From positions 1 to 56,233 of the forward strand of contig CAMPIM010000003.1 in the NCBI GenBank assembly GCA_946886365.1: a stretch of 56,233 nucleotides of DNA. The letters run 5' to 3'. The stretch is from an uncultured Novosphingobium sp. (GTDB lineage: Bacteria > Pseudomonadota > Alphaproteobacteria > Sphingomonadales > Sphingomonadaceae). Both the position numbers and the translations under genes were made by a program. This document shows, piece by piece, positions 44,093 to 55,080 of the stretch. Each line of letters starts with the position of its first letter. Position 1 is the first letter of the stretch. A model generated the notes under the pieces. It worked only from the letters and a program-made list of their open reading frames with translations. It searched no databases and was not told where the DNA came from.

Positions 44093-44977
44093 ATGTCCAT
44101 TCTGGTGAACAAGAACACCAAGGTCATTACGCAGGGTATGACCGGCGCTACCGGCACCTTCCACACCGAACAGGCGCTGGCCTATGGCACGCAAATGGTC
44201 GGCGGCGTTACGCCGGGCAAGGGTGGCACGACCCATATCGGCCTGCCCATGTTCGACACGGTTGCCGAAGCCAGGACGAAGACCGGCGCTGACGCTTCGG
44301 TCATCTACGTGCCGCCGCCGTTCGCAGCCGATTCGATCCTGGAAGCGATCGATGCGGAAATCCCGCTGATCGTCTGCATCACGGAAGGTATTCCGGTGCT
44401 GGACATGGTTCGCGTGAAGCGTGCCCTGTCGGGTTCGAAGTCGCGTCTGATCGGTCCAAACTGCCCCGGCGTCCTGACCCCCAATGAATGCAAGATCGGC
44501 ATCATGCCCGGTTCGATCTTCTCCAAGGGCAGCGTCGGCGTCGTATCGCGCTCGGGCACGCTGACCTATGAAGCCGTGTTCCAGACCACCAATGCGGGCC
44601 TGGGCCAGACCACGGCTGTCGGCATCGGCGGCGATCCGGTCAACGGCACCAATTTCATCGACGTGCTGGAGCTGTTCCTGGCCGACGACGCGACCGAATC
44701 GATCATCATGATCGGTGAAATCGGCGGCGACGCAGAAGAACAGGCTGCCCAGTTCCTGATCGACGAAGCCAAGAAGGGCCGCAAAAAGCCGATGGCTGGT
44801 TTCATCGCGGGCCGCACGGCGCCTCCGGGCCGCCGCATGGGCCATGCCGGTGCGATCGTGTCGGGCGGCAAGGGCGACGCGGAAAGCAAGATCGCGGCGA
44901 TGGAAGCAGCTGGGATCAAGGTTGCCGCAAGCCCGTCCGAACTGGGCTCGACGCTTGTCGAAGTCCTGAAGGGCTAA
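44093..44977 (+). CDS. sucD: Succinyl-CoA ligase alpha subunit
   Basis: A 294-residue protein. The CoA-binding Rossmann start has [20 protein letters not shown], the phospho-His loop is [10 protein letters not shown] (His about 246), and [10 protein letters not shown] is conserved. It converts succinyl-CoA to succinate with NTP formation together with the beta subunit. The normal partner sucC would be expected directly upstream but is absent; only a 98-nt gap separates it from mdh. AAAGGGAC is the ribosome site. Confidence 0.96.
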   Translation: MSILVNKNTKVITQGMTGATGTFHTEQALAYGTQMVGGVTPGKGGTTHIGLPMFDTVAEARTKTGADASVIYVPPPFAADSILEAIDAEIPLIVCITEGIPVLDMVRVKRALSGSKSRLIGPNCPGVLTPNECKIGIMPGSIFSKGSVGVVSRSGTLTYEAVFQTTNAGLGQTTAVGIGGDPVNGTNFIDVLELFLADDATESIIMIGEIGGDAEEQAAQFLIDEAKKGRKKPMAGFIAGRTAPPGRRMGHAGAIVSGGKGDAESKIAAMEAAGIKVAASPSELGSTLVEVLKG

Positions 44978-45064
44978 GCAAAGGCAGACAAGGTAGCCGG
45001 GCTGCACCCCGGCCGTCTTGATACCCGCTTCGCGACTGCACGCGGTCGGCATGGGACTTAAGGC

Positions 45065-47860
45065 ATGGGTTACGAGAACCAGGACTTTGAAACGGAGCGC
45101 GGGCCGAGCTGGGCACGCCCCAATTGGCCGCTGTCGGACACCGATGATCTGACCGGCGCGCTTGACCCGACGCAGATGCAGGTGGCCGTTAAAGCCGCCG
45201 CCAAGGCTGCGGGCAAGTCAGTCTCTGACGCCGACGCAGTCAGCGCCGCTGACGATGCGATCCGTGCGCAGTTGCTGATCCGCACCTATCGCGTGCGGGG
45301 CCATCTCGCGGCCAATCTCGATCCCCTGGGGCTTACCCAGCGTGAACTGCCCGCAGACCTGACTCCGGAATATCATGGTCTCACCGACCTTGAGCGGAAG
45401 ATCTATCTGGGCGGCACACTGGGCCTGCAATATGCCACAGTGCGCGAGATCGTCGCCATCCTGCGTGCCAATTATTGCGGCAATGTCGGCCTGGAATATA
45501 TGCACATCGCCGATGTTGAGGAACGCGTGTTCCTCCAGGACCGGCTGGAAGGCAAGGACAAGGAGATTCACTTCACGCCTGAGGGCAAGAAGGCGATCTT
45601 GTCCAAGGTGATCCAGGGCGAGCAGTACGAGAAGTTCCTGGGCCGCAAATATGTCGGCACCAAGCGCTTTGGTCTGGATGGCGGTGAGTCCATGATCCCC
45701 GCGCTCGAAGCCATCATCAAACATGGCGGTGCGCTGGGCGTGCGCGAGATCGTTTACGGCATGGCCCATCGCGGCCGCCTGAACGTCCTCGCCAATGTGA
45801 TGGCCAAGGGCTTCCGCGTCATCTTCCACGAATTTTCGGGCGGCACCGCCAATCCCGAGGACGTGGGCGGTTCGGGGGACGTGAAATATCACCTCGGCAC
45901 CTCCACCGACCGCGAATTTGACGGCATCAAGGTGCATATGTCGCTGGTGCCTAACCCTTCGCACCTCGAAACCGTCGATCCGGTAGTTCTGGGCAAGGTT
46001 CGCGCGCAGCAGACCTTCCGCGATGACCTGGAAAAGCATGAGCAGGTCCTGCCCGTGTTGATCCACGGCGACGCGGCCTTTGCTGGCCAAGGCATTGTCT
46101 GGGAATGTCTCGGTTTCTCCGGCGTTTCTGGTTACAATACTGGCGGCTGCATCCATTTCATCGTCAACAATCAGATCGGTTTCACGACGAGCCCGCAATT
46201 CTCGCGCGGTTCGCCCTATCCGAGCGACGTGGCAAAGGGCGTTCAGGCGCCGATCCTGCACGTCAATGGCGACGATCCGGAAGCGGTGACTTTCGCCTGC
46301 AAGCTGGCGATCGAATATCGTCAGACCTTCCATCGCGACATCGTGATCGACATGTGGTGCTATCGCCGCTTCGGCCACAATGAGGGCGACGAGCCGAGCT
46401 TTACGCAGCCGCAGATGTACGCGAAGATTCGCCAGCATCCCCCCGTCAGCGACGTCTATTCGGCGCGACTGAAGGCTGAAGGCGTGGTTGACGATGATTT
46501 CGTCAACAAGGTGACGGGCGACTTCGTCAATCATCTGGAAGAAGAGTTTGAGGCAGCAAAGAGCTACAAGGCCAACAAGGCTGACTGGTTCGCTGGCCGC
46601 TGGTCGGGCTTGCACAAGCCTGCTGACGCCGAAACATCGCGGCAGAATGTCGAAAGCGCGATTAGCCAGAAGCTGTTCGACAGCCTGGGCAAAACGCTAA
46701 GCACGGTTCCGGAAGGTCTGAACGTCCACAAGACGCTCAAGCGCGTGATCGACGCCAAGGCGGAGATGTTCAAGTCGGGCCAGAATTTCGATTGGGCGAC
46801 TGGTGAGGCGCTCGCTTTCGGTTCGCTTCTGTCCGAAGGCTATGGCGTCCGCTTGTCGGGTCAGGATTCGGGACGCGGTACGTTCAGCCAGCGTCACGCG
46901 GTCTGGGTCGATCAGGATAGCGAGAGGAAATATATCCCGCTTTCGACCGTGCCGCATGGCCGGTTTGAGGTGCTGGATTCGCCGCTGTCTGAATATGGCG
47001 TGCTCGGCTTTGAATATGGTTTTGCGCTGGCTGACCCCAAGAGTCTGGTGTTGTGGGAAGCGCAATTCGGCGACTTCGCTAACGGCGCGCAGATCGTGTT
47101 CGACCAATATATCGCCTCGTCCGAGACGAAGTGGCTGCGTTCGAACGGTCTCGTCTGCCTGCTGCCCCACGGCTATGAGGGGCAGGGGCCAGAGCATAGC
47201 TCGGCGCGTCTGGAACGCTTCCTTCAGCTGTGTGCGGAAGGAAATATTCAGGTCGCCAACATCACGACGCCGGCCAATTATTTCCACGTCCTGCGCCGTC
47301 AGATGCTGCGCCCCTTCCGCAAGCCGCTCATCATCATGGCGCCCAAGTCGCTGCTGCGGCACAAGCTGGCGGTGAGCAAGGCCGAGGATTTTGTGGGGGA
47401 GACGCATTTCAAGCGCATCCTGTCCGATCCGCATGCAGCGGCGGACGCTGACACGAAGCGGCTGGTCCTGTGCTCCGGCAAGGTCTTCTATGATCTGCTC
47501 GAAGCGCGCGACGCGGCGGGTGACAAGGATGTTCAGATCGTTCGTATCGAGCAGATCTATCCTTTCGCCACCGAAGCGTTGGCCACGCGCATCAAGCGCA
47601 TGACCAACCTGGAAGAGGTGGTCTGGTGCCAGGAAGAGCCGCGTAACAATGGCGCATGGTTCTTCGTCGAACCTTATGTCGAGGAAGCGCTGGGCCTTGC
47701 CGGCAAGGCGCCGATGCGCGCTCGCTATGCTGGACGAAAGGCTGCCGCTTCGCCCGCTACGGGTCTGGCCAAGCGCCATGTCGCCGAACAGGGCGCCCTT
47801 GTAGCCGATGCGCTGGGTCACAGCGTTCGTGAAGAAATCCGCCGCCAGAAGAAAGGCTGA
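45065..47860 (+). CDS. sucA: 2-oxoglutarate dehydrogenase E1 component
   Basis: A 931-residue thiamine-diphosphate enzyme. SWARPNWPL near the start, the [20 protein letters not shown] segment, [14 protein letters not shown] and the [10 protein letters not shown] block, and, in the C-terminal half, [20 protein letters not shown] are all hallmarks of OdhA/SucA. It decarboxylates 2-oxoglutarate and passes the succinyl group to the lipoyl domain of E2. Length is normal. It lies 87 nt after sucD and 8 nt before odhB, so all three E1/E2/ligase genes are probably co-transcribed. Confidence 0.97.
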   Translation: MGYENQDFETERGPSWARPNWPLSDTDDLTGALDPTQMQVAVKAAAKAAGKSVSDADAVSAADDAIRAQLLIRTYRVRGHLAANLDPLGLTQRELPADLTPEYHGLTDLERKIYLGGTLGLQYATVREIVAILRANYCGNVGLEYMHIADVEERVFLQDRLEGKDKEIHFTPEGKKAILSKVIQGEQYEKFLGRKYVGTKRFGLDGGESMIPALEAIIKHGGALGVREIVYGMAHRGRLNVLANVMAKGFRVIFHEFSGGTANPEDVGGSGDVKYHLGTSTDREFDGIKVHMSLVPNPSHLETVDPVVLGKVRAQQTFRDDLEKHEQVLPVLIHGDAAFAGQGIVWECLGFSGVSGYNTGGCIHFIVNNQIGFTTSPQFSRGSPYPSDVAKGVQAPILHVNGDDPEAVTFACKLAIEYRQTFHRDIVIDMWCYRRFGHNEGDEPSFTQPQMYAKIRQHPPVSDVYSARLKAEGVVDDDFVNKVTGDFVNHLEEEFEAAKSYKANKADWFAGRWSGLHKPADAETSRQNVESAISQKLFDSLGKTLSTVPEGLNVHKTLKRVIDAKAEMFKSGQNFDWATGEALAFGSLLSEGYGVRLSGQDSGRGTFSQRHAVWVDQDSERKYIPLSTVPHGRFEVLDSPLSEYGVLGFEYGFALADPKSLVLWEAQFGDFANGAQIVFDQYIASSETKWLRSNGLVCLLPHGYEGQGPEHSSARLERFLQLCAEGNIQVANITTPANYFHVLRRQMLRPFRKPLIIMAPKSLLRHKLAVSKAEDFVGETHFKRILSDPHAAADADTKRLVLCSGKVFYDLLEARDAAGDKDVQIVRIEQIYPFATEALATRIKRMTNLEEVVWCQEEPRNNGAWFFVEPYVEEALGLAGKAPMRARYAGRKAAASPATGLAKRHVAEQGALVADALGHSVREEIRRQKKG

Positions 47861-47868
47861 CACAGCTC

Positions 47869-49116
47869 ATGGCAACTGAAGTCAAAGTCCCCACGCTGGG
47901 CGAATCCGTTACCGAAGCGACCGTTGGTCAGTGGCTGAAGAAGCCCGGCGAGGCGGTGAAGACCGATGAGCCGATCGTCAGCCTGGAAACCGACAAGGTG
48001 GCGGTGGATGTGCCCGCACCGGTCGCGGGAACCTTGGGCGACATCATCGCCAAGGAAGGCGACACGGTGAACGTCGGCGCGCTGTTGGCGATGATCAACG
48101 AGGGCGCGGCTGCTGCTGCGGCGCCCGCAGCTGCCCCGGCTTCCGCTCCGGCTGCCAAGGCAGAGGCTGCCACGCCTGCTCCTGCGGCTTCGGCGCCGGT
48201 TGATGAGGATGAGGGCGGCAACCTGACGCTGTCTCCAGCGGTTCGCCGCTTAGTGCTGGAGCATGGACTCGACCCGAGCAAGATCAAGGGCACCGGCAAG
48301 GACGGCCGCCTAACGAAGGATGACGTGATGGCCGCCGTGGCTGCGGGCACGGCCAAGGCGACGGCGTCTGCACCGGCTGCCGCGCCTGCTGCCGAGGCGC
48401 CTGCTGCTGGCCCGAGCCGTCGTCAGGAGCGCGTCAAGATGACGCGCCTGCGCCAGACGGTCGCCAAACGCCTGAAGGAAGCGCAGAATAACGCGGCGTT
48501 GCTCACCACCTATAATGACGTCGATATGACAAATGTCATCGAAGCGCGGGCGAAGTATAAGGACCTGTTCGAAAAGAAGCATGGTGTCCGTTTGGGCTTC
48601 ATGGGCTTCTTCACCAAAGCCGTCTGCATGGCGCTGCGCGACATTCCGGGCGTCAACGCGCAGATCGAAGGCGATGAGATCGTCTATAACGACTTCGCCG
48701 ATATTTCGGTGGCCGTGTCGGCCCCGAACGGCCTGGTCGTGCCGGTGATCCGCAACGCGGAAAGCCTTAGCGTCGCTGACATCGAAAAGACGATTGGCGG
48801 CTTTGGCAAGAAGGCCAAGGAAGGCACGCTGACCATGGAAGATATGAAGGGCGGAACCTTCACCATCTCCAATGGCGGCGTCTTCGGATCGCTGCTGTCG
48901 AGCCCCATCATCAACCCGCCCCAGTCAGCGGTTTTGGGTCTGCATCGTATCGAGGACCGTCCGGTCGTCCGCGACGGTCAGATCGTCATCCGTCCGATGA
49001 TGTATCTGGCGCTCAGCTACGACCATCGCCTGATCGATGGCCGTGAAGCGGTGACCTTCCTGGTCGCGGTCAAGAACGCGATCGAAGATCCGACCCGTCT
49101 GCTGATCGACCTGTAA
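47869..49116 (+). CDS. sucB: Dihydrolipoamide succinyltransferase (E2)
   Basis: A 415-residue E2 with one lipoyl domain (residues 1-77; lipoyl Lys in [12 protein letters not shown]), an Ala/Pro linker (about 80-110), a peripheral-subunit-binding domain ([20 protein letters not shown]) and a catalytic domain (about 185-415) with [13 protein letters not shown] holding the catalytic His and Asp. It moves the succinyl group to CoA. The ribosome site is unremarkable; the gene begins 8 nt after sucA. A palindromic repeat separates it from lpd. Confidence 0.96.
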   Translation: MATEVKVPTLGESVTEATVGQWLKKPGEAVKTDEPIVSLETDKVAVDVPAPVAGTLGDIIAKEGDTVNVGALLAMINEGAAAAAAPAAAPASAPAAKAEAATPAPAASAPVDEDEGGNLTLSPAVRRLVLEHGLDPSKIKGTGKDGRLTKDDVMAAVAAGTAKATASAPAAAPAAEAPAAGPSRRQERVKMTRLRQTVAKRLKEAQNNAALLTTYNDVDMTNVIEARAKYKDLFEKKHGVRLGFMGFFTKAVCMALRDIPGVNAQIEGDEIVYNDFADISVAVSAPNGLVVPVIRNAESLSVADIEKTIGGFGKKAKEGTLTMEDMKGGTFTISNGGVFGSLLSSPIINPPQSAVLGLHRIEDRPVVRDGQIVIRPMMYLALSYDHRLIDGREAVTFLVAVKNAIEDPTRLLIDL

Positions 49117-49131
49117 GATCAACCTTTCATT

Positions 49132-49241
49132 CCGTTCGGGCTGAGCCTGTTGAAGCCCTGTCCTTTCTAGGGGACGAAAGAAAAAGTAATGCCCTTTGAC
49201 AGGTTGGGACGAGACAAGCGGCTCGGAACAAGGGCGAACGG
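49132..49241. repeat. Palindromic intergenic repeat, copy C
   Basis: CCGTTCGGGCTGAGCCTGTT on the left, GCCCTTTGACAGG and GGGCGAACGG on the right match copies A and B but with more mismatches. It fills the gap between sucB and lpd, and the ribosome site of lpd (GGAG) sits at its right edge. Confidence 0.8.
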
Positions 49242-49249
49242 AGATTGAG

Positions 49250-50650
49250 ATGGCTGACTTCGATTATGACGTCCTGGTGATCGGCGCGGGTCCGGGGGGC
49301 TATGTCGCTGCCATCCGCGCGGCTCAACTGGGTCTCAAGACTGCGTGCGCCGAGAGCCGTGAGACACTGGGCGGCACCTGCTTGAATGTCGGCTGCATTC
49401 CGTCGAAGGCGCTGCTGCACGCGTCGGAGCTTTATGAGGAGGCCGCAGGCGGCGCGCTCGCAAAGCTGGGCGTCAAGATCGACAAGATGAGCCTTGATCT
49501 GGATACCATGCAGGGCCAGCGCAAGGACGCCGTGAAGGGCCTGACGGGCGGCATCGAGTACCTGTTCAAGAAGAACAAGGTCGACTGGTTGAAGGGGCGC
49601 GCGAGCTTTACCGGCGCGAACACGGTCGATGTCGCGGGCAAGGCCGTGACCGCGAAGAATATCATCATCGCGACCGGTTCCTCCGTGACGCCGCTGCCGG
49701 GCGTCGAAGTAGAAAATGACAAGGGCCTGATCGTCGATTCAACCGGCGCTCTGGAACTGGACAAGGTTCCGGATCACCTCGTCGTCATCGGCGGGGGCGT
49801 CATCGGGCTGGAACTGGGGTCGGTCTGGCGCCGTCTGGGGTCGAAGGTGACGGTCGTCGAATTTCTCGACCAGATCCTGCCGGGCATGGATGGCGAGGTT
49901 CGCAAGGAAGCGAACAAGATGTTCAAGAAGCAGGGCTTTGAATATAAGCTCGGCACCAAGGTGACGGGCGCCAAGGCGCATAAAAAGGGCGTCAGCCTGA
50001 CGGTTGAGCCTGCCGCAGGCGGGGCTTCGGAGACGATCGAGGCTGATGTCGTGCTGGTGTCGATCGGCCGCCGTCCCAATACAGATGGACTGGGTCTCGA
50101 CAAGATCGGCCTTGAGCTGAATGCGCGCGGGCAGATCGAAACCGATCATGACTTTGCAACCAAGGTCCCCGGTGTTTGGGCCGTCGGCGATGTGATCCCC
50201 GGCCCGATGCTCGCGCATAAGGCTGAAGACGAGGGCATTGCCGTCGCCGAGAATATCGCCGGGCTGACCGGGATCGTGAACCATGCGGTGATCCCGTCGG
50301 TCGTCTATACGAAGCCGGAGATTGCAGGCGTCGGCCTCACCGAGGAAGCCGCCAAGGAGCGCGGTGCGGTCAAGGTCGGCAAGTTCCCGATGATGGCGAA
50401 CAGCCGCGCCAAGACCAATCATGAGCCCGACGGCTTTGTGAAGGTGATCGCCGATGCGGAAACCGACCGGGTCCTGGGTGTGTGGATCATCGCGACCGTG
50501 GCTGGCACGATGATCGCGCAAGCGGCACAGGCGATGGAATTCGGGGCATCGAGCGAGGATATTGCCTATACCTGCCACGCGCATCCGACGCATAGCGAAG
50601 CGATCAAGGAAGCCGCAATGGCGGTCATGGGCAAGCCGATCCACATGTGA
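49250..50650 (+). CDS. lpdA: Dihydrolipoyl dehydrogenase (E3)
   Basis: A 466-residue flavoprotein starting MADFDYDVLVIGAGPGGYVA. The redox pair is in GGTCLNVGCIPSKAL, the NAD loop in VVIGGGVIGLELGSVWRRLG, and the His-Glu pair of the interface domain in HAHPTHSEAIKEA. It reoxidises the lipoyl group of E2 and reduces NAD. GGAG lies 6 nt before the ATG. A terminator follows, so it closes the TCA operon. Confidence 0.97.
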   Translation: MADFDYDVLVIGAGPGGYVAAIRAAQLGLKTACAESRETLGGTCLNVGCIPSKALLHASELYEEAAGGALAKLGVKIDKMSLDLDTMQGQRKDAVKGLTGGIEYLFKKNKVDWLKGRASFTGANTVDVAGKAVTAKNIIIATGSSVTPLPGVEVENDKGLIVDSTGALELDKVPDHLVVIGGGVIGLELGSVWRRLGSKVTVVEFLDQILPGMDGEVRKEANKMFKKQGFEYKLGTKVTGAKAHKKGVSLTVEPAAGGASETIEADVVLVSIGRRPNTDGLGLDKIGLELNARGQIETDHDFATKVPGVWAVGDVIPGPMLAHKAEDEGIAVAENIAGLTGIVNHAVIPSVVYTKPEIAGVGLTEEAAKERGAVKVGKFPMMANSRAKTNHEPDGFVKVIADAETDRVLGVWIIATVAGTMIAQAAQAMEFGASSEDIAYTCHAHPTHSEAIKEAAMAVMGKPIHM

Positions 50651-50673
50651 TCGGCGCCTTTGGCGAAGTTGGA

Positions 50674-50699
50674 AAGGGCCGCCGCTGTGCGGCCCTTCT
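50674..50699 (+). terminator. Terminator after lpdA
   Basis: AAGGGCCGC and GCGGCCCTT form a 9-bp stem with a 6-nt loop, about 24 nt after the stop, followed by a broken T-rich tract (CTGCTTTT). It lies between two converging genes and can serve both. Confidence 0.8.
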
Positions 50700-50704
50700 G
50701 CTTT

Positions 50705-51877
50705 TCAGGCGCTGGCGATGCGAGGCGTGGACGCCGCCGCTATGGTTGGTGAGGATAACGCGCGCCGGATGCAGACCCGGTTCCGGCCACGCGCCTTTGC
50801 GTCATAGAGTGCCTCATCCGCGCGAGCGATGGTGTCGTGGATTGACGTGTCGCTGCGCTGAGTGGTCGATAGGCCAAAGCTGGCAGTCAATGGACGGCTG
50901 AGCCGTAGTTGCTTTGCAATCGTCGCGGTGAAGCCTTCGCGCAGCTTGTTCGCGATCTCCGCCGCATGTGCTGCATTGATGCCCGGTAGGAATAGGACAA
51001 ATTCCTCTCCACCGAAGCGGGCCACGACCGCGCCCTCCGGAGCCAATGTGGTTAGAAGACGCGAAAGCGCCCTGATCACCTGGTCGCCGGATGCGTGGCC
51101 ATATTCGTCGTTGATGGTCTTGAAATGGTCGATGTCACAGACAAGGAGACTTCCTGCGGGCAGTCTATCCGATTGCCTACGCTGGATGGCGTCATCGAAT
51201 CCCCGACGATTGAAGAGGCCGGATAACGGATCGACCATGGCTTCCCGCTGATAGCGACTCAGTATGTCGATCACCTGCGTCGCAAGAGCAGCGAACGCGA
51301 GAAACAAGCCGAATATGCATGCAAGCGCCTGCATCAAAAAAGCATATTCGCTGGTGAGGAAGTCGCCATTCTCCGACAGCGTGAGCGGGACAGTGGTGCC
51401 GCGAACGAAATTATCCAATGCGACGAGCGATGCAGCGGCGAACAACGTCCGATCGGCCCCTGTACGCAAGTGATCCTTCGCCGCGACAAGGGGAAGTCCG
51501 ATCAGGAGAAAGCAGCCAAAGTCCGAGGCGACCAGCTCGAGCGGCAGATTGTCCATCGCATAGGCGAGGATGCACAGCAGGATCGAGCCGCCCCAGATCA
51601 TCAGCCGCGCCGTCAGAAGCCAGGATGGTCGCCAGCGTTGCAACAGGGCCTGACCGAAAAGCAGAAACCCGGTGGCGAACAGCAGATCAGCAATAATGCT
51701 CCAGACGGGGTCTGGGATTGCGGCAAAACCGACGGGTGCCGCAAATCCCGCGGCGATGCAGAAGAAGGCCGCGCTCCACCAGGCAGCGGCGCGCACATGC
51801 CAGTTACAGATGATCAGGAACGCGATGCCAAAGCTGGCCATCATGATCGGCAGGAAGAAAGCGAAATTTTCTCCCAT
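50705..51877 (-). CDS. Membrane GGDEF diguanylate cyclase
   Basis: A 390-residue protein: an N-terminal membrane domain of about six helices (residues 1-200) with no known sensor signature, then a GGDEF domain (about 215-370). DPLSGLFNRRGFDDAI, CDIDHFKTINDEYGHASGD and RFGGEEFVLFLPG show an intact catalytic loop. The place of the RxxD inhibitory site reads PEG-type residues, so product feedback is probably absent. It makes cyclic di-GMP. It is convergent with lpdA and stands alone. Confidence 0.9.
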   Translation of the reverse strand: MGENFAFFLPIMMASFGIAFLIICNWHVRAAAWWSAAFFCIAAGFAAPVGFAAIPDPVWSIIADLLFATGFLLFGQALLQRWRPSWLLTARLMIWGGSILLCILAYAMDNLPLELVASDFGCFLLIGLPLVAAKDHLRTGADRTLFAAASLVALDNFVRGTTVPLTLSENGDFLTSEYAFLMQALACIFGLFLAFAALATQVIDILSRYQREAMVDPLSGLFNRRGFDDAIQRRQSDRLPAGSLLVCDIDHFKTINDEYGHASGDQVIRALSRLLTTLAPEGAVVARFGGEEFVLFLPGINAAHAAEIANKLREGFTATIAKQLRLSRPLTASFGLSTTQRSDTSIHDTIARADEALYDAKARGRNRVCIRRALSSPTIAAASTPRIASA

Positions 51878-52016
51878 GCTGACTGCCTTTACCTGATGTT
51901 ACCCGGAAGATCGGCAGGCACGAGGCAGCCGCTGGGGCGGCGGTATAAGCCTTTGTTTAAAAAATACTTCCAAAATCGACGAGATGTTCATCCGCTATGG
52001 ATCAAATGGCCAACGA

Positions 52017-52685
52017 TCAGCCTGGCCAACCTTCCAGAAGCGGCATCAGTTCATCGAAATGATCTATGACCGCGTCTGCTTCCAATTGTTCGACGGGGCC
52101 GTCGAGGAAGCCGAAGCTGACCGCTATGCTTGGCACTCCCGCGTTGCGAGCGCCCGCGATGTCGTTGATCGTGTCGCCGAGGAATATCGTGCGGCCGCCG
52201 CCAGCGCGCGTGATCATCTCGTGGATCGGCGCTGGGTCCGGCTTCGCTACGCCAAGTGTGTCACCGCCGATGACGCTAACGAAACGTTCGGAAAGGCCGA
52301 TCTGATGGAGCAGGGGAATAGTGAAGCGTTCAGCCTTGTTCGTGCAGATCGCAAGCTTCGCGCCCGCTTTGTCCAAAGCCTCCATCGCGTCCATGAGCCC
52401 GGGATAGGGGACCGAATGGATGGCGAGATTCTGCTCATAATAATCGAGCAATGTCGGCAGCATCCGGGCCAGCAGGGCGTCATCATAGCCGCCCGATGCG
52501 GTTAGCGCCCGTTCCAGCATGACTTTCGCGCCCTTGCCCACGAACGGGCGGATGGCGTCGACTGGAAAAGGCGGGCGGCCATCGGTCGCGATCGCGTAAT
52601 TGACCGCTGCGGCGAGGTCGCCGCTCGTGTCGAGCAAGGTGCCGTCGAGGTCGAAACCTACTATATCGAAGGGAATGCTGGTCAT
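52017..52685 (-). CDS. gph: Phosphoglycolate phosphatase (HAD family)
   Basis: A 222-residue HAD phosphatase starting MTSIPFDIVG. GFDLDGTLLDTS is motif I with the nucleophile Asp, ICTNKAERF motif II, and VAKPDPAPIHEM with IFLGDTINDIAGARNAGV motifs III and IV. It removes the phosphate of 2-phosphoglycolate formed by DNA repair or oxygenation. An alternative TTG start upstream is not supported by a ribosome site. It is divergent from glmU across about 100 nt. Confidence 0.88.
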   Translation of the reverse strand: MTSIPFDIVGFDLDGTLLDTSGDLAAAVNYAIATDGRPPFPVDAIRPFVGKGAKVMLERALTASGGYDDALLARMLPTLLDYYEQNLAIHSVPYPGLMDAMEALDKAGAKLAICTNKAERFTIPLLHQIGLSERFVSVIGGDTLGVAKPDPAPIHEMITRAGGGRTIFLGDTINDIAGARNAGVPSIAVSFGFLDGPVEQLEADAVIDHFDELMPLLEGWPG

Positions 52686-52784
52686 GCGCGGCTCATGCGG
52701 CCTCTCCGGTGGCAAAGGCAAGGCAAACGTGGCAGAGAGCGATCAGATTCATAACCTTCCCTGCTAAAGAGGACGCGTTCCGCC

Positions 52785-54134
52785 GTGACCGCCACCCGCC
52801 CACTCGCCGTCATCATCCTTGCCGCCGGGCAGGGCACCCGCATGAAGTCAGCCAAGCACAAGGTGCTCCATTCGGTCGCGGGTCGGCCAATGTTGCTGCA
52901 TCTGTTGGCCAGTGTCGCGGAGCTTCAGCCCGAGCGGCAGGTCGTCGTAGTCGGCGCTGGCCGCGAGCAAGTGGAAGCCGCCGTCGCCGGAACTGGCGCG
53001 GTGATCGCCGTGCAGGAGCAGCAGTTGGGAACTGGCCACGCGGTTGCCCAGGCGCATGACGCGCTTGCCGGTTTCGCGGGTGACATATTGATCCTCTATG
53101 GCGACGTGCCGCTGGTGCGGGCCGAAACCATGCGGGCGATGCTGGACCGCCTCAACTTGGGTGATGACCTGCGCGCCGTGGTGCTGGGCTTCAGGCCGGA
53201 GGACGCGGGCGCCTATGGGCGGATCATCACCAACGGCCAAGGCATCATCGACAAGATGGTCGAATATAAGGATGCCGATGCCACGGAACGAGCCGTGACG
53301 CTGTGCAACTCCGGCCTGATGGCTGTGCGATCCACGGATCTTTTCGTCCTGCTCGACAAGATCGGCAACCACAATGCGGCGGGCGAATATTATCTGCCCG
53401 ACATCATCATGCTGCCCGGCGCTCAAAGTGCCGTCATTGAAACCGAGGCTTGGGAAGTGGCTGGCGTAAACAGCCGGGTGGAGCAGGCCGGGATCGAAGC
53501 TGCTTGGCAGGACCGGCGACGTAGTGAGGCGATGCGTGATGGCGTGACGCTGGTGGCGCCCGAAACCGTATTCTTCGCGCATGATACTGAGTTGGGCCGT
53601 GATGTCCTGGTCGAGCCCAATGTCGTATTTGGGCCGGGTGTGACGGTGGCTGATGATGTGACCATCCGCGCCTTCTCGCACATTGAGGGCGCAACCATCT
53701 CCAAGGGTGCCGAGATCGGCCCCTATGCGCGACTGCGTCCCGGAGCCCAAATCGGCGCGAAGGCTAAGGTCGGCAATTTCGTCGAAATCAAAAAGGCGGA
53801 ACTGAGCGAAGGCGCGAAGGTCAATCACCTGTCCTATATTGGCGATGCCACCATCGGGGCAGGCGCCAATGTCGGCGCGGGTACGATCACCTGCAACTAT
53901 GATGGCTTTTTCAAATATAAGACAGAAATCGGCGCGGGCGCGTTCATCGGATCCAACAGCGCGCTGGTCGCTCCGGTCAAGATCGGGGCAGGCGCGATCG
54001 TCGGCGCAGGGAGCGTGGTGACCAAGGAGGTGGAGGCGGACGCTCTTTGCCTCGTCCGGCCCGCGCAGGAGGGCAAGCCCGGATGGGCGGCGCGGTTCCG
54101 CGCTGGAATGCAGGCGCGCAAAGCGGCCAAGTGA
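52785..54134 (+). CDS. glmU: Bifunctional GlmU (uridyltransferase/acetyltransferase)
   Basis: A 449-residue protein. The N-terminal pyrophosphorylase has IILAAGQGTRMKSAKHKVLH and LYGDVPLVR; the C-terminal left-handed beta-helix (about 250-430) has VGNFVEIKKAEL, GDATIGAGANVGAGTITCNY and the YDGFFKYKT acetyl-CoA loop. It makes UDP-GlcNAc from glucosamine-1-phosphate. The start is a GTG with AGAGGA about 12 nt upstream. It overlaps the next gene by 4 nt and lies 1 kb from glmS, with which it forms the amino-sugar pathway. Confidence 0.96.
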   Translation: MTATRPLAVIILAAGQGTRMKSAKHKVLHSVAGRPMLLHLLASVAELQPERQVVVVGAGREQVEAAVAGTGAVIAVQEQQLGTGHAVAQAHDALAGFAGDILILYGDVPLVRAETMRAMLDRLNLGDDLRAVVLGFRPEDAGAYGRIITNGQGIIDKMVEYKDADATERAVTLCNSGLMAVRSTDLFVLLDKIGNHNAAGEYYLPDIIMLPGAQSAVIETEAWEVAGVNSRVEQAGIEAAWQDRRRSEAMRDGVTLVAPETVFFAHDTELGRDVLVEPNVVFGPGVTVADDVTIRAFSHIEGATISKGAEIGPYARLRPGAQIGAKAKVGNFVEIKKAELSEGAKVNHLSYIGDATIGAGANVGAGTITCNYDGFFKYKTEIGAGAFIGSNSALVAPVKIGAGAIVGAGSVVTKEVEADALCLVRPAQEGKPGWAARFRAGMQARKAAK

Positions 54135-54988
54135 AGTCCCCGTTCGGTTGTGGAAGGTGCCTTTGGGCGCTGCTGGTGCTGGGCCTGATTGCGGCAGGCT
54201 CTTGCATCTGGCTTATCGCTAATGCGCGAGCCATGCCGGTCGTGCGCCGGATGGAGATTGCGCTACCATTTCCGGAAGGCGCGCCGCGACGGTCGTTGAC
54301 GGTCGCGCTGATGACCGATTCTCATTTGTCGGGACCGGACAACAGCCCGGAAAGAATGGCGCGGATTGTACGTCAGGTGAACGGACTGAAGCCCGATCTT
54401 ATCCTGCTGGGCGGGGACTATATCGGCGATCATAAGGGCGGTGCGGTTTATGATCCGGTCGCGAGTATCGCGCCCTTTTCCGCTCTTCGCGCGCCGATGG
54501 GTGTGCTGGCGGTGCTCGGCAATCACGACGCGCGCCGTTACGCGAAGATCAGCCGCACCCAATGGCGCGCCCTCTTTCGGCGGATCGGGATCACCCTTTT
54601 GACCGATCAGGCCGTGCGCCGGGGGCCGCTGGTGATCGGCGGGTTGCGCGACATTTACACCGATCGCCCGGATGTCCCCGCCGTGTTACACGAGATGGAG
54701 GATATGGGCGGTGCTCAGATACTCCTTTCTCACGGGCCTGACGTTTTCCCTTCCTTGCCCGACAGGTCGTTGCTGGCGATGGTGGGGCACACGCATTGTG
54801 GTCAGGTGGCGCTGCCCTTTGCTGGGATTGTCTATGTGCCGTCCCGCTTCGGCACCCGCTATGCTTGCGGCGTCTATCGTGACGATGCGAAATCCATGAT
54901 CGTGTCGGCGGGGATCGGCACCAGTGGCCTGCCGATCAGGCTGCTTTCGCCGCCAGGTGTCTGGTTGGTTACAATTCGTCCAGAATGA
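54131..54988 (+). CDS. Membrane-anchored metallophosphoesterase
   Basis: A 285-residue protein starting at a GTG that overlaps the glmU stop (GTGA). A transmembrane or signal-anchor helix (about 10-30) is followed by a calcineurin-type domain: LMTDSHLSG (metal ligands Asp and His), LLGGDYIGDH, LGNHDARRYA, LLSHGPD and MVGHTHCGQ. All motifs of the binuclear site are present. It resembles YkuE/LpxH-like phosphoesterases, which cut phosphodiesters of nucleotides or lipids. LpxH function is possible but the GHTHCGQ form is more like YkuE. It is cotranslated with glmU. Confidence 0.87.
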   Translation: MKSPFGCGRCLWALLVLGLIAAGSCIWLIANARAMPVVRRMEIALPFPEGAPRRSLTVALMTDSHLSGPDNSPERMARIVRQVNGLKPDLILLGGDYIGDHKGGAVYDPVASIAPFSALRAPMGVLAVLGNHDARRYAKISRTQWRALFRRIGITLLTDQAVRRGPLVIGGLRDIYTDRPDVPAVLHEMEDMGGAQILLSHGPDVFPSLPDRSLLAMVGHTHCGQVALPFAGIVYVPSRFGTRYACGVYRDDAKSMIVSAGIGTSGLPIRLLSPPGVWLVTIRPE

Positions 54989-55080
54989 CTGTCTACCCTG
55001 TCGCTGTTCCGTCGATCATGGCATAGGTGGGCGTGAAACGGGTTGGTCGTTTGTTTGCATAGCTTTGAGGCTCAGGATTC

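Noticed and set aside
45218..47863. Two long minus-strand frames (465 and 388 residues)
   Set aside because: Both lie antisense to sucA, which reads through with full E1 motifs.
54989..55080. glmS ribozyme in the glmS leader
   Set aside because: The 92-nt leader has none of the expected pseudoknot pairing, and the ribozyme is known from Gram-positive bacteria.
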